Of a DNA stretch of 64,000 bases, positions 26,394 through 35,089 are shown piece by piece. A program made the position numbers and the translations under genes. This stretch comes from SYFY01 sp041752315 (lineage in GTDB: Bacteria > Pseudomonadota > Gammaproteobacteria > Pseudomonadales > Azotimanducaceae). The notes under the pieces are model-generated. The model did not search any database. It was not told the origin of the DNA and saw nothing but the letters and a program-made list of their open reading frames with translations. How positions within the stretch are numbered: position 1 is the first letter of the stretch; every line of letters begins with the position of its first letter. The DNA lies in NCBI GenBank assembly GCA_041752315.1, contig JBGSHJ010000071.1:1-64000 (forward strand), in the 5' to 3' direction.

Positions 26394-27284
26394 TCAGTCT
26401 GTCACCTGGCCTGAACGGCGTGGCCCAAGAAATTGATCAATATGCGCCACCACCGTATCCAGCTGATCGTGGTGCAGCCAGTGGCCAGCACCTTCTACAT
26501 CGAGTATCCGCGCGTCGGGGAAATGCCGGATCGTTGAATCCTGGCCAATCCGGTGCGGAAAACCCTGCTTCGCATTGAGGATGAGCGTCGGACTGGCAAT
26601 GGATTTCCACAGGGCGACCGTATCTGCTTCAGGCATCGGATACAGTGACGGGCTGTGGGTGTAGTTGTCAAACTTCCAGCTGAAGGAGCCATCCTCGTTC
26701 TGGTGACTGCCATGCACGGTCAGATGTCTGGCGATCGTGGCATCGAGATTCGGATTCACCTGCTGCATGCGTTGGCAGGCAGCTTCGAGCGATGGGTAAC
26801 GACGTGGCACACGGTCGGCAAGTTTCAGCATCTGCTGTTCCCATGCCCTGAATTTCTCCGGCGACGACATGCCTTCATGCCAACCCGGCCAGAGTCCGAC
26901 ACCTTCCAGCAGCACCAGCTTCGAAACCATTCCCGGCCAGGCTCCGGCCAGCTGGGCGGCGACGGTCGCGCCCATCGAGTGGGCCACCAGCACGCACCCG
27001 TGCAGCCGTCGTTGTTCAATCAGCCTGACCAGGTCGTAGACATGGTCGGAATGTCGGTAGGCGGAGCCTCTGTTCCAGTCCGAGTCGCCATGACCACGCA
27101 GATCCGGGACCACCACGTGATGGGTGTCGAGAAATCGGCCGGCGAGGAAATCCCAGGTGTGACAGTGGTCCTGCACGCCGTGGACCAGCAGCATGGGTGG
27201 GGCACTGCCGTTACCCCAATCCAGATAGTGCAGCCGCAAGCGCTGGGAAAAGTAGTAGTGGGAACTGGCCCTGCGTTCGTTCAT
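26394..27284 (-). CDS. Alpha/beta hydrolase in the nitrile hydratase operon
   Basis: 296 residues from the ATG at 27284; the frame extends 55 codons upstream toward the LysR gene without a fold. Motifs are LLVHGVQDHCHTWD (oxyanion), VPDLRGHGDSDW, the nucleophile elbow AHSMGA with Ser, and a final EGAGHWLHHD with the catalytic His. It is of esterase/MhpC type. The gene ends five bases before the GH78-like start. An ester- or amide-cleaving step in the same pathway as the nitrile hydratase is inferred from position only. Confidence 0.82.
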   Translation of the reverse strand: MNERRASSHYYFSQRLRLHYLDWGNGSAPPMLLVHGVQDHCHTWDFLAGRFLDTHHVVVPDLRGHGDSDWNRGSAYRHSDHVYDLVRLIEQRRLHGCVLVAHSMGATVAAQLAGAWPGMVSKLVLLEGVGLWPGWHEGMSSPEKFRAWEQQMLKLADRVPRRYPSLEAACQRMQQVNPNLDATIARHLTVHGSHQNEDGSFSWKFDNYTHSPSLYPMPEADTVALWKSIASPTLILNAKQGFPHRIGQDSTIRHFPDARILDVEGAGHWLHHDQLDTVVAHIDQFLGPRRSGQVTD

Positions 27285-27391
27285 GCATTCATCCCTGCTT
27301 CGTTCTGCCCGATTTGCGACTGGTGCATCGGCATCACCAGCAAGGTCGATTCGGGAAATTTCATGGTGTGGAGTTTCCTGAAAAGTCGCAC

Positions 27392-28279
27392 TCAGTTTCC
27401 ACTCCTGACAAAACCATACAGGGGGTCTGCCAATTCGCTGCGCAGCCAATCCAGCAGCAACTGGGCACGCAGTGCCCGTCTCATCTCTGGCCGCGACAGC
27501 AACCAGAAAGACTGGGCGAGATGTGACCGCGAAGACGCAATTTCCACCAATCCCGAGGCATCGCCTGCCATCCAGCGCGGCAGCATGCCCACACCCAGCC
27601 CGGCACGCAACGCCGCCAGCTGCTGCAGAACCGACGAACTTCGCAGTTTCACGGCAAGCTCGCTGAAGCCGTCGTCCTGCAGCGCCTGGTCAACATCTTC
27701 CCCGAGGTCGGTATCAACCAGGCTCAGCCAGCTGACAGCTGAATCGGGGCGACTGACCAACAGTTCTTCCGCAACATCCGCCCGCGCGTAGACCGCCACC
27801 TCTGGCCGTCCCAGCAGGCGCGCGATCAGGTCTGGATCGGGTGTCTGCGTCCCGCGGATCAGGATATCCGTCTGCCTCACTGCTGCGGGTTCGAGCGGAT
27901 TCACGATTTCGATTTCAATCAAGGGATGCTGGGCTCTGAACTGTTCGAGCCTGGGCAGCAGAATGATATGCAGAGACTTAGGCAACAACAGGCTGAGCAA
28001 CCCGGCGTCGGCCTTTTCGCCGGCTTGCAGTTCATTTTCGATCGAGAGGATCTCCCGACTGATTCTGTCGATCCGATCCACCAGTTCCTCACCCTGTCGG
28101 GTAATGACCAGTCCATGTGCGGTGCGACTGAACAGCGAGACACCAAGCCTGCGTTCCAGATGTTCAAGTCGCCGGGTGACCGTTGAAGGATTCACTTCGA
28201 GCTGGGCCGCCGCCGCGCGAACGGAACCGTGATGCACAACAGCAGCAAAGTGCCGGTAGTCGTCCCAATCGGCATTCAT
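27392..28279 (-). CDS. LysR-family transcriptional regulator
   Basis: 295 residues. The N-terminal winged helix has HHGSVRAAAAQLEVNPSTVTRRLEHLERRLG and SLFSRTAHGLVITRQG (read in overlapping pieces). The C-terminal effector domain contains VAVYARADVAEELL and GLGVGMLPRWMAGD. It is read in the same direction as the hydrolase/nitrile hydratase genes and ends 107 bases before the hydrolase start. LysR proteins usually need a small inducer; here a nitrile, amide or glycoside is a guess. Palindromes upstream may be its own operators. Confidence 0.88.
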   Translation of the reverse strand: MNADWDDYRHFAAVVHHGSVRAAAAQLEVNPSTVTRRLEHLERRLGVSLFSRTAHGLVITRQGEELVDRIDRISREILSIENELQAGEKADAGLLSLLLPKSLHIILLPRLEQFRAQHPLIEIEIVNPLEPAAVRQTDILIRGTQTPDPDLIARLLGRPEVAVYARADVAEELLVSRPDSAVSWLSLVDTDLGEDVDQALQDDGFSELAVKLRSSSVLQQLAALRAGLGVGMLPRWMAGDASGLVEIASSRSHLAQSFWLLSRPEMRRALRAQLLLDWLRSELADPLYGFVRSGN

Positions 28280-28333
28280 GGTGAGGTATCCCCTGCGAGT
28301 CTTGCCGCAGCCCGACGGAGCTTATCAGTTCAA

Positions 28334-28402
28334 GGGGTCGTTGCAAATTCGCAACACCCCGTTGCGTTACCAAGGGTTGCATTGAGTGTTACCCAAGGTA
28401 AC
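28334..28402. promoter_or_regulatory. Palindromes upstream of the LysR gene
   Basis: GTTGC-AAATTC-GCAAC lies at 28340-28355 and extends to flanking GGGG/CCCC (28334-28360) with one unpaired base. GTTACC-CAA-GGTAAC is perfect at 28388-28402, and a related GTTACCAAGG occurs at 28366-28375. Sites of this kind 55-125 bases before a LysR start are likely operators. A terminator role is unlikely because no T tract follows. Confidence 0.5.
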
Positions 28403-28620
28403 ATGCATTCCATCGACGAGGTCTGGAACGGTAACAAAACAGGAACCCAGAGACGGTCAGGACAGCAGCCAGGATCAAGAGGCAGAACAGGGCACTCGAG
28501 ATTCAACCAAGCAGTAAACGGCGGCAGTCCAGAGACAAGGTTCACCGTACCAGGACCCGGCAACCAGCCAGTCCGAACAGCAGTCCGGGCAGGCAAAGAA
28601 GATGGTGGTTGCAACAGTTT

Positions 28621-28669
28621 AGAGGGATACCCGGCTTCCCCTCCCCTCCTCCCCTGCGGGTATCCCTCT
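28621..28669 (-). terminator. 13-bp inverted repeat with G-tract loop after the Rieske gene
   Basis: The arms AGAGGGATACCCG (28621-28633) and CGGGTATCCCTCT (28657-28669) are perfectly complementary. On the minus strand, the transcribed strand of the Rieske gene, the 23-base loop contains three GGGG runs and a GG. The hairpin lies 33 bases past the Rieske stop (28702). No U tract follows, so it may protect the mRNA end or act with Rho rather than as an intrinsic terminator. Confidence 0.5.
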
Positions 28670-28701
28670 CATTCAAAGCGGTTCGAGGCGAGTCCATCGC
28701 C

Positions 28702-29520
28702 TCAACCCTTTTTCAGCATCCCGATCCAGAGTTCACCGTTTTCGAGCCAGACTGAAAACGGTGTTGCGATCGAACAATCTGCGCCGCTTGTGCACTGCCC
28801 TGAACTCAGGTCAAACCGATAACCGTGCCAGGGACATGCAAGGACGTTCCCTGTCACCTGGCCGGAAATCAGCGGCGCCCCCTGATGCGGACAACGCGCG
28901 ACATGCACGACGGGCAATCCGGCAATGCTGTGGATGACAACTTCACGACCGGCAAAACGGGTGGCAATCGGCAGGACAAGCGTTTCCATTTCACCTAGAC
29001 AGACCGACTCGGCGTTGTCCTGCACAGGCAGGATTCTGGAATCGAGCAACACCTGTCGGGCCCGCATCATGGCTGTGTCTTCGTCGTAGAGCGTTTCATA
29101 AACACGCGCATAGGCCTGACCTATCCGTTCGCGCAATTCAGGCGCGATGCGCGGTACGTGAAAGTCAACAATGATCTCGATTTCCTGCGGCCCGCGTTCC
29201 AGAACGTACGTCCAGATCTCGGTACCGGCAAATTCACCGGAGAGGGTTCGCGTGATCCAGCGCCGCTGAGTGGTATCCAGGCTCAATTCCAGCAGGGACT
29301 CCCTGCCTTTTGCATCCAGAACGCGTGCGCGCCAGCCCCACGGACCTGCATCTTCACATGCGATACCGGTGAATGAGGACGCGTGCAGGAATGGCAGGTG
29401 CTCCCAGTCCAGCGCATTTTCAAACATTCGCGCAAGGCTGACCGGCAATACCCGCTGATAGGTACCCACATGATCGATGCTTGACCCGGGTGCTGCGGGC
29501 ACAAACTTGTGTTCAGGCAT
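28702..29520 (-). CDS. Rieske [2Fe-2S] protein with oxygenase-like N-domain and C-terminal Rieske domain
   Basis: 272 residues. The first about 170 residues include FENALDWEHLPFLHASSF, which looks like the N-x-x-DxxHxxxxH iron-site helix of ring-hydroxylating oxygenases, and YETLYDEDTAMM. The C-terminal about 90 residues form a Rieske domain: ARCPHQGAPL and CPWHGYRFD give the CxH...CxxH cluster ligands. Normal oxygenase alpha subunits have the Rieske domain first; here the order is reversed. Substrate and electron donor are unknown. The gene ends up close to ileS (30 bases), on the same strand. Confidence 0.82.
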   Translation of the reverse strand: MPEHKFVPAAPGSSIDHVGTYQRVLPVSLARMFENALDWEHLPFLHASSFTGIACEDAGPWGWRARVLDAKGRESLLELSLDTTQRRWITRTLSGEFAGTEIWTYVLERGPQEIEIIVDFHVPRIAPELRERIGQAYARVYETLYDEDTAMMRARQVLLDSRILPVQDNAESVCLGEMETLVLPIATRFAGREVVIHSIAGLPVVHVARCPHQGAPLISGQVTGNVLACPWHGYRFDLSSGQCTSGADCSIATPFSVWLENGELWIGMLKKG

Positions 29521-29550
29521 ACCATCTCCGCGGCGCTCGTTCGCCCTCCG

Positions 29551-32500
29551 TCACCCGACTGACGGCTTCAACGCGCCATCAGTCAACCGTTCGATCGAAA
29601 AAACGAACTGCTGGCCATCAAGATCCTCCGCAAAGGCCGAGGCGGTGGGGTCCTGTACGATTTCCAGCGCAAGCGTTTCGCCGCAGATATAGGCCTGGTG
29701 CTCGATGAATGCCTGCAACACAGGTGCATCACCACGATAGCGGAGGCGTATCCGATCCGAAACGCGGAATCCGCTGTCCTTTCTTGCCCGCTGAATACTG
29801 CGCACGATCTCCCTCGCCTGGCCACCTCTGATCAGTGACTCGTTGAGTTCGCACTCAAGATCAATGGCGATGGTCGCATCCGAGATGATGTTCGCGCCTG
29901 GCCGCGGCTTCTGCTGCACATCGATCTCTGCAAGCGAAAATTCCTCACCGTCGACGGCGAGTTTGCCTTCCCGCCTCAATTGGGCGATCGCGTCGGCCGG
30001 CAACGCGTTGATCGACGCCTGAAACTGCTTCATGCGTTTGCCCAGCCGCTTGCCGAGGAGGGGGAAATTTGGCTTGGCTACCAATTCGATGTAAGCACCT
30101 TCGTCGGCGTCGAACCCGACCTCCTGAACATTCAATTCACGTTGGACATAGGCCATGAGTGCTTCGATCTGGCTCAGGCGCTGGCCAGCCTCACCGATGA
30201 TGGTCAGCCGGGACAGGGGTGTGCGCAGATTGATCTTCTCCGCTTCCCGCTTCTGTCGACCCAGCAGGATCACCCGCTGCATCAATTCCACAGCCTGCTC
30301 GAGTTCTGGCTTGCGCAGTTCCGGAAGGGTGTCGGGAAACGGGCACAGATGCACAGAAGCTGGATCCGATCCAACCTCGGACAACCGTGACAATTCAAGA
30401 TACAGATGTTCTGAAAGGAAAGGAGCAAACGGAGCCATGATCCGGCAGAGCTCACCCAGCACGGTATGGAGCGTCGCGTAGGCTGCACTCTTGTCGGTGG
30501 AATTTCCTTCTTCCCAGAATCTCGGCCGATTGAGACGGATATACCAGTTGGTCAGGTCTTCGATGAAGTCGAGGAGCTGCGGAACCACGGCGTACAGTCG
30601 ATAGGCTTCCATCTCCTGGGCGATGGCTGCCTTGAGTGTCTGCAAACGGGACAGGACCCATTGATCAAGGATGTTCGAGCTGTGCTGCGGGTCCCGAGAC
30701 GGTGTCCACTGATCGATCTGCGCGTAGGTACGCAGGAACGAGTACGCGTTGTACCAGGGCAGCAGCACCCGCCGCACCATGTCGCGCACACCTCCATCAA
30801 CAAACCGCTGCTCTTCCGCCCGCACCAGACCTGACGTAATGAGGTACAGCCGAAGTGCATCTGCACCGTACTCTTCCATGAGCTCGTCGGGCGGAGTGTA
30901 GTTCCGCAGCCGCTTGGACATCTTCTTGCCATCCGCGGCGAGTACCATGCCATTGACGATGACATTGCGGAACGCCGGTTTGTCGTACAGCGCTGCTGCA
31001 AGCACGGTCAGCGTGTAGAACCAGCCACGGGTCTGGTCGAGTCCCTCGGCAATGAACTCGGCAGGAAAGCCAGCCTCGAACAGTTCGCGATTCTCGAACG
31101 GGAAATGCAGTTGTGCGTAAGGCATCGAACCGGACTCGAACCAGCAATCGAGCACCTCGGGGACCCGACGGTAGACTCCGGCCTCACCGGGCTTCGTGAA
31201 CGTCACGGGATCAACATGTTCACGATGCAGATCATTGACCCGAACACCGGAAAGCGCCTCCAGTTCATCGAGTGAGCCAATGCAGACCTGACTGCCGGTG
31301 GTATCGTTGATCCAGATCGGAATCGGTGTCCCCCAGACACGATTGCGCGAAATCGCCCAGTCGATGGCATTTTGCAGCCAGTTGCCAAAGCGGCCTTCCT
31401 GCAGATGCTCTGGCACCCAGCGAATCTGCGCATTGGCAGCGAGCAGGCGATCGCGAATCGAGCTGACCCGCACATACCAGGAGGGAATGGCCCGATAGAT
31501 CAGCGGCGTATCCGATCGATAGCAGAATGGATAACTGTGGCTGATCGTATCGTGCCGGTAGAGTGCTCCAGACGCCTTCAGCCCACGAATGATCTCGATG
31601 TCCGCGGCCTTGACATGCATGCCTGCAAAATCCGGCACTTCGTCCGTGAATTTGCCTTCGAGGGTGACGGGACAGACAAACGCATCAATTCCGGCCTGTC
31701 GCAGCACACGATTGTCATCCTCGCCAAACGCGGGAGCCTGGTGTACGAGGCCGGTACCACTTGCAGTGGTGACATAGTCATCGGCAACCACAACAAATGC
31801 GCCACGCTCGCGCTCGCTGGCGAACCAGGGAAAAACCGGCTGATAGTGTCGACCAATCAGGTCGCGACCCAGACACGTCCGTTCAACGCCCAGCCCCGGA
31901 TACGCAGCCAGTCTTTCGGTGGCAATGTAGAAGTGCAGGTCGCGAGCGGCATCAAAGACCCGTGAGTACTCGATGTCGGCCCCGACACAGACAGCGAGAT
32001 TCGAAGGAAGAGTCCATGGTGTGGTGGTCCACACTGCCAGACTGGCATCTTCATCCACAAGCCTGAACAGTACGGTGATCGCAGGATCCTGCACGTCCAT
32101 GTAGTTGGAAGTGGCTTCAAAATTGGACAATGGAGTGGCGAGCGCCGTCGAGATCGGCATCACCTTCACACCCTGGTAGATGAATTTCCGGTCCCACAAC
32201 TGTTTGACGACCCACCACACCGACTCCATGTACCAGGGATCCATGGTCTTGTAGTCGTTGTCAAAATCCACCCAGCGACCGAGACGGGTGATCGTGCTTC
32301 GCCATTCGCTGACATAACGCTGCACGATGGCCCGACACTGGTCGTTGTAGCCGGCAATACCCAGTTCTTCAACGGCCTGCTGCGCAGACATATTGAGCTT
32401 CTTGTCGATCTCGTGTTCGATCGGCAGACCGTGGCAGTCCCAGCCAAAACGTCGCATCACATGATGTCCGCGCATCGTCCAGTAACGAGGGACGATGTCC

Positions 32501-32697
32501 TTGATGGTACTGGCCACGATATGGCCGTGATGTGGCAGGCCTGTCGCAAACGGCGGGCCGTCGTAAAAAATGTAGGGTTTGCCGTTTTTGGTCTGTTCCA
32601 GCGACTGCTCGAAAATCCCTTCTTTTGCCCAGAAGTCGAGCACTGCGTGCTCGGCGTCCACGAACGAAAAAGTCTGGGCAGATCCTGGCGTAGTCAT
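29551..32697 (-). CDS. ileS: Isoleucyl-tRNA synthetase, eukaryotic-like (IleS2) type
   Basis: 1048 residues from the ATG at 32697. The class I signature is FATGLPHHGHIVASTIKDIV, and the KMSKS loop is KKMSKRLRNY. The longer length and the GLPHxGH/KMSKR motifs place it with the IleS2 group shared with eukaryotes, some members of which resist mupirocin. The usual gammaproteobacterial ileS lies with ribF, lspA and fkpB; none of these is here. It charges tRNA-Ile and edits valine. A second, standard ileS may exist elsewhere; the window cannot show this. Confidence 0.92.
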   Translation of the reverse strand: MTTPGSAQTFSFVDAEHAVLDFWAKEGIFEQSLEQTKNGKPYIFYDGPPFATGLPHHGHIVASTIKDIVPRYWTMRGHHVMRRFGWDCHGLPIEHEIDKKLNMSAQQAVEELGIAGYNDQCRAIVQRYVSEWRSTITRLGRWVDFDNDYKTMDPWYMESVWWVVKQLWDRKFIYQGVKVMPISTALATPLSNFEATSNYMDVQDPAITVLFRLVDEDASLAVWTTTPWTLPSNLAVCVGADIEYSRVFDAARDLHFYIATERLAAYPGLGVERTCLGRDLIGRHYQPVFPWFASERERGAFVVVADDYVTTASGTGLVHQAPAFGEDDNRVLRQAGIDAFVCPVTLEGKFTDEVPDFAGMHVKAADIEIIRGLKASGALYRHDTISHSYPFCYRSDTPLIYRAIPSWYVRVSSIRDRLLAANAQIRWVPEHLQEGRFGNWLQNAIDWAISRNRVWGTPIPIWINDTTGSQVCIGSLDELEALSGVRVNDLHREHVDPVTFTKPGEAGVYRRVPEVLDCWFESGSMPYAQLHFPFENRELFEAGFPAEFIAEGLDQTRGWFYTLTVLAAALYDKPAFRNVIVNGMVLAADGKKMSKRLRNYTPPDELMEEYGADALRLYLITSGLVRAEEQRFVDGGVRDMVRRVLLPWYNAYSFLRTYAQIDQWTPSRDPQHSSNILDQWVLSRLQTLKAAIAQEMEAYRLYAVVPQLLDFIEDLTNWYIRLNRPRFWEEGNSTDKSAAYATLHTVLGELCRIMAPFAPFLSEHLYLELSRLSEVGSDPASVHLCPFPDTLPELRKPELEQAVELMQRVILLGRQKREAEKINLRTPLSRLTIIGEAGQRLSQIEALMAYVQRELNVQEVGFDADEGAYIELVAKPNFPLLGKRLGKRMKQFQASINALPADAIAQLRREGKLAVDGEEFSLAEIDVQQKPRPGANIISDATIAIDLECELNESLIRGGQAREIVRSIQRARKDSGFRVSDRIRLRYRGDAPVLQAFIEHQAYICGETLALEIVQDPTASAFAEDLDGQQFVFSIERLTDGALKPSVG

Positions 32698-32729
32698 CGG
32701 AGTTCGTGCGGCTGTTGGCAAGGCCCGGC

Positions 32730-32735
32730 ATTCTA
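32730..32735 (-). promoter_or_regulatory. Candidate -10 box for ileS
   Basis: The minus strand reads TAGAAT at 32735-32730, 33 bases before the ileS ATG. A start around 32723 would give a 5' leader of about 26 bases. No good -35 hexamer is visible at 16-18 bases. Confidence 0.35.
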
Positions 32736-32877
32736 GCCCGGAATATTGATGAATGATCCGTCGGGACCGATAGCCACTCCAGGACAGGTGCACAAACCGA
32801 CCGGTTTCGGCATAGTCGATTCAACCGTCCAGCCGACTCCAGGCTCGGCCTTTCCATTCAAACCCGCGAGGTCGATG

Positions 32878-33765
32878 ATGAAATTTGGTGCAGTGCTCCC
32901 TCACAATGAAATCGGCACCGATCCAGGGGCCATGAAAGCCTACGTGCAAGGGCTCGAATCGCTCGGAGCGACACACCTGCTGATTTATGACCACGTGCTC
33001 GGCGCCGACCCGAATCGACCCGGCGGATTCAAGGGTGTGTACAACAAGGACACCGCGTTTCATGAACCACTGACGACCTTTGCATTCATCGCTGCAGTCA
33101 CCTCCCACATCGAACTGGTGACCACCATCCTCATTCTGCCGCAGAGACAGGCCACCCTGGTGGCCAAACAGGCGGCCGAAGTTGCCATCCTCTCGAACAA
33201 TCGTTTCCGAATGGGTGTCGGCATCGGCTGGAACGAAATCGAGTATGAAGCGCTTGGGGTGCCTTTCCGCAATCGCGGTGAGAGGCTCGCAGAGCAGGTC
33301 GACCTGCTGCGTTCGCTGTGGCGGGAGGACAGTCTGACGTTCAACGGCAAGATGCATCAGGTCACACTGGCGAGCATCAACCCCAGACCCACCCGGCCCA
33401 TTCCGATCTGGTTTGGCGGATCAGCGCCAGCGGCGCTCGAACGCTGTGCGACGCAGGGTGACGGCTGGATGCCATTGATGGGTCCATCCGACAAGGCGCG
33501 AGCATGCCTCACCCAGATGCGTGCCGATCGCGAACAGGCGGGCTTGTCATGGGATGGTTTCGGGGTGCAGGGACAGGCGCAGTATGCCGGTGGTTCGCCC
33601 GATCGCTGGATGGCACACGCCACGAAGTGGAAAGAACTCGGCGCGAGCCATATCGCCATCGCTACCCACAATGCCGGCCCGACCAGTGTCGATGGTCATC
33701 TGGCGCGCGTGCAGGAGTATTTCGATTCGGTCGCTTCCATTTCCTCCAGCGCTTCCGGCGGTTGA
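32878..33765 (+). CDS. LLM-class flavin (F420-dependent type) oxidoreductase
   Basis: 295 residues from the ATG at 32878 (a second ATG is one codon earlier), seven bases after GCGAGG. The luciferase-like TIM-barrel motifs are HLLIYDHVLG, LVTTILILPQRQ, MGVGIGWNEIEYEALG and PIWFGGSAPAALER. Members oxidise or reduce small molecules with FMN or F420. The frame is open to 32746 but that stretch has no fold. Another LLM protein lies 1.2 kb away on the opposite strand. Confidence 0.85.
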   Translation: MKFGAVLPHNEIGTDPGAMKAYVQGLESLGATHLLIYDHVLGADPNRPGGFKGVYNKDTAFHEPLTTFAFIAAVTSHIELVTTILILPQRQATLVAKQAAEVAILSNNRFRMGVGIGWNEIEYEALGVPFRNRGERLAEQVDLLRSLWREDSLTFNGKMHQVTLASINPRPTRPIPIWFGGSAPAALERCATQGDGWMPLMGPSDKARACLTQMRADREQAGLSWDGFGVQGQAQYAGGSPDRWMAHATKWKELGASHIAIATHNAGPTSVDGHLARVQEYFDSVASISSSASGG

Positions 33766-33770
33766 ATCGT

Positions 33771-34058
33771 TCAGCCAGCCGCAGTGTTTCCACGCGCAAA
33801 CTGAGGTGACAGCATCCTGCCTGCATTGCAGGCATTGAAAATGAAGTCACAGATGACCGCGCGTGATTGTTTGCCCGGGCACATGGGCTCGAGTTGCGCT
33901 TGCAGTGCACGGACCTGACGATCCGCTTCTGCGTGAGAATCGTACGGACCAAGATCGATGCCTTCGCGCGTGCTGAAATACCAGCGGCCTTCGCTGGAAA
34001 ACACTCGGTCGGAGCGAAACCACGCCCTCGGACGCTCGTTTTTCCGACAACAGTTCAT
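33771..34058 (-). CDS. DUF6316-like small protein
   Basis: 95 residues. The stretch WFRSDRVFSSEGRWYFSTRE followed by GxDLGPYDSHAEADRQV matches what I know of DUF6316, a short domain in gammaproteobacteria with no known role. The tail holds ICDFIFNACNAG. Its stop is six bases from that of the neighbouring LLM gene, on the opposite strand. Confidence 0.65.
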   Translation of the reverse strand: MNCCRKNERPRAWFRSDRVFSSEGRWYFSTREGIDLGPYDSHAEADRQVRALQAQLEPMCPGKQSRAVICDFIFNACNAGRMLSPQFARGNTAAG

Positions 34059-34145
34059 GGCACTTCCTTACAACCGAACACAAAATCATGTTCCACGCCG
34101 CGTCAGGGGGCGTCTGTAAGGTCGATGTGCGTATTTGTACCTGAT

Positions 34146-35000
34146 TTACATCCGTACGGACGCCAGCAGGTTGTCCATGCGGGATTTGAGACTCTCGAGG
34201 TTGCCGGCCATCAGCGGTACGATCAACTGATCGACTCCGGCCTGCGCGTACTGTGCAACCGTCTCCGGATTGACCGGCTGGCTGTTGGGACCGATATAGA
34301 CCTTGACGTCCTGGCGACGTCGACCGTGCACTGCAAGTTCGCCGTCGAGAAACGCCAGACGCTCGCTCACGCTGTCCGGACCGAGATTGAAGCCGTACCA
34401 GCCATTGCCATGGGAAGCCACCCGCCGCAGCGCTGGATTGCTCTCGCCGCCGAACAGCACCGGCAAGGTTGCCTGTACCGGTTTGGGATTGAAGTGACAG
34501 GCCTCGATGTCAACGGTTCGACCGTGCCAGGCAGGACTGTCCTGGGTCCACAGGGCACGCATCACATCGATGTACTCGAGACAGCGGGTAGCCCGATCAG
34601 AAAAATTCATGCCCAGCGCATCAAACTCTTCGGCCAGCCAGCCAATGCCCACCCCAAAATCGACTCGTCCTCCAGACAGATAATCGAGATCGGCGACCAT
34701 TCGCGCCGTGTAGACCGGCTGTCGCTGTGGGACCAGGCAGATGCCCGTACCCAGTCGGATGGTACTGGTGTGCGCCGCAACAAAGGTGAGCGCAGAAAAC
34801 GGATCCAGCAAGCCCTCCGGCTCGCCAGGGATTCGGCCACTGCGCGAGTAGGGGTAGGTTGAAGCATATTCGGGAAAGAACAACACGTGTTCCGGCACCC
34901 ACAGCGAATGAAATCCGGCGGCTTCTACCAATCTCGCTGCGGGGCCGATGAAGGCAGGTGGCGTACGATGATTGAACGCCATGGTGACTCCGATCTGCAT
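34146..35000 (-). CDS. LLM-class flavin (F420-dependent type) oxidoreductase
   Basis: 284 residues. It has FHSLWVPEHVL, LGTGICLVPQRQPV, VDFGVGIGWLAEEFDALGM and PVLFGGESNPALRR, the same TIM-barrel landmarks as the other LLM protein nearby. The two are paralogues in different orientations and not tandem copies. Its start is divergent from the MFS gene, 89 bases apart, suggesting a shared regulatory region. Confidence 0.85.
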   Translation of the reverse strand: MQIGVTMAFNHRTPPAFIGPAARLVEAAGFHSLWVPEHVLFFPEYASTYPYSRSGRIPGEPEGLLDPFSALTFVAAHTSTIRLGTGICLVPQRQPVYTARMVADLDYLSGGRVDFGVGIGWLAEEFDALGMNFSDRATRCLEYIDVMRALWTQDSPAWHGRTVDIEACHFNPKPVQATLPVLFGGESNPALRRVASHGNGWYGFNLGPDSVSERLAFLDGELAVHGRRRQDVKVYIGPNSQPVNPETVAQYAQAGVDQLIVPLMAGNLESLKSRMDNLLASVRM

Positions 35001-35089
35001 TTTCTGCTGCTCCTGTCTGGTTCGCGCGGTGCTGCAGGCTAAAGGTATGATGCCGCAGGGGCAACGGGCGGGAATTACACATCAGCGGC

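Larger units (their letters stand above)
28280..28701. other. Regulatory-looking gap between LysR and Rieske genes
   Basis: No gene is visible. Near the LysR start there are two palindromes, and near the Rieske stop a long inverted repeat; these are listed separately. The middle part (about 28430-28610) is CAG/ACA-rich and shows nothing I can assign. Confidence 0.5.
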
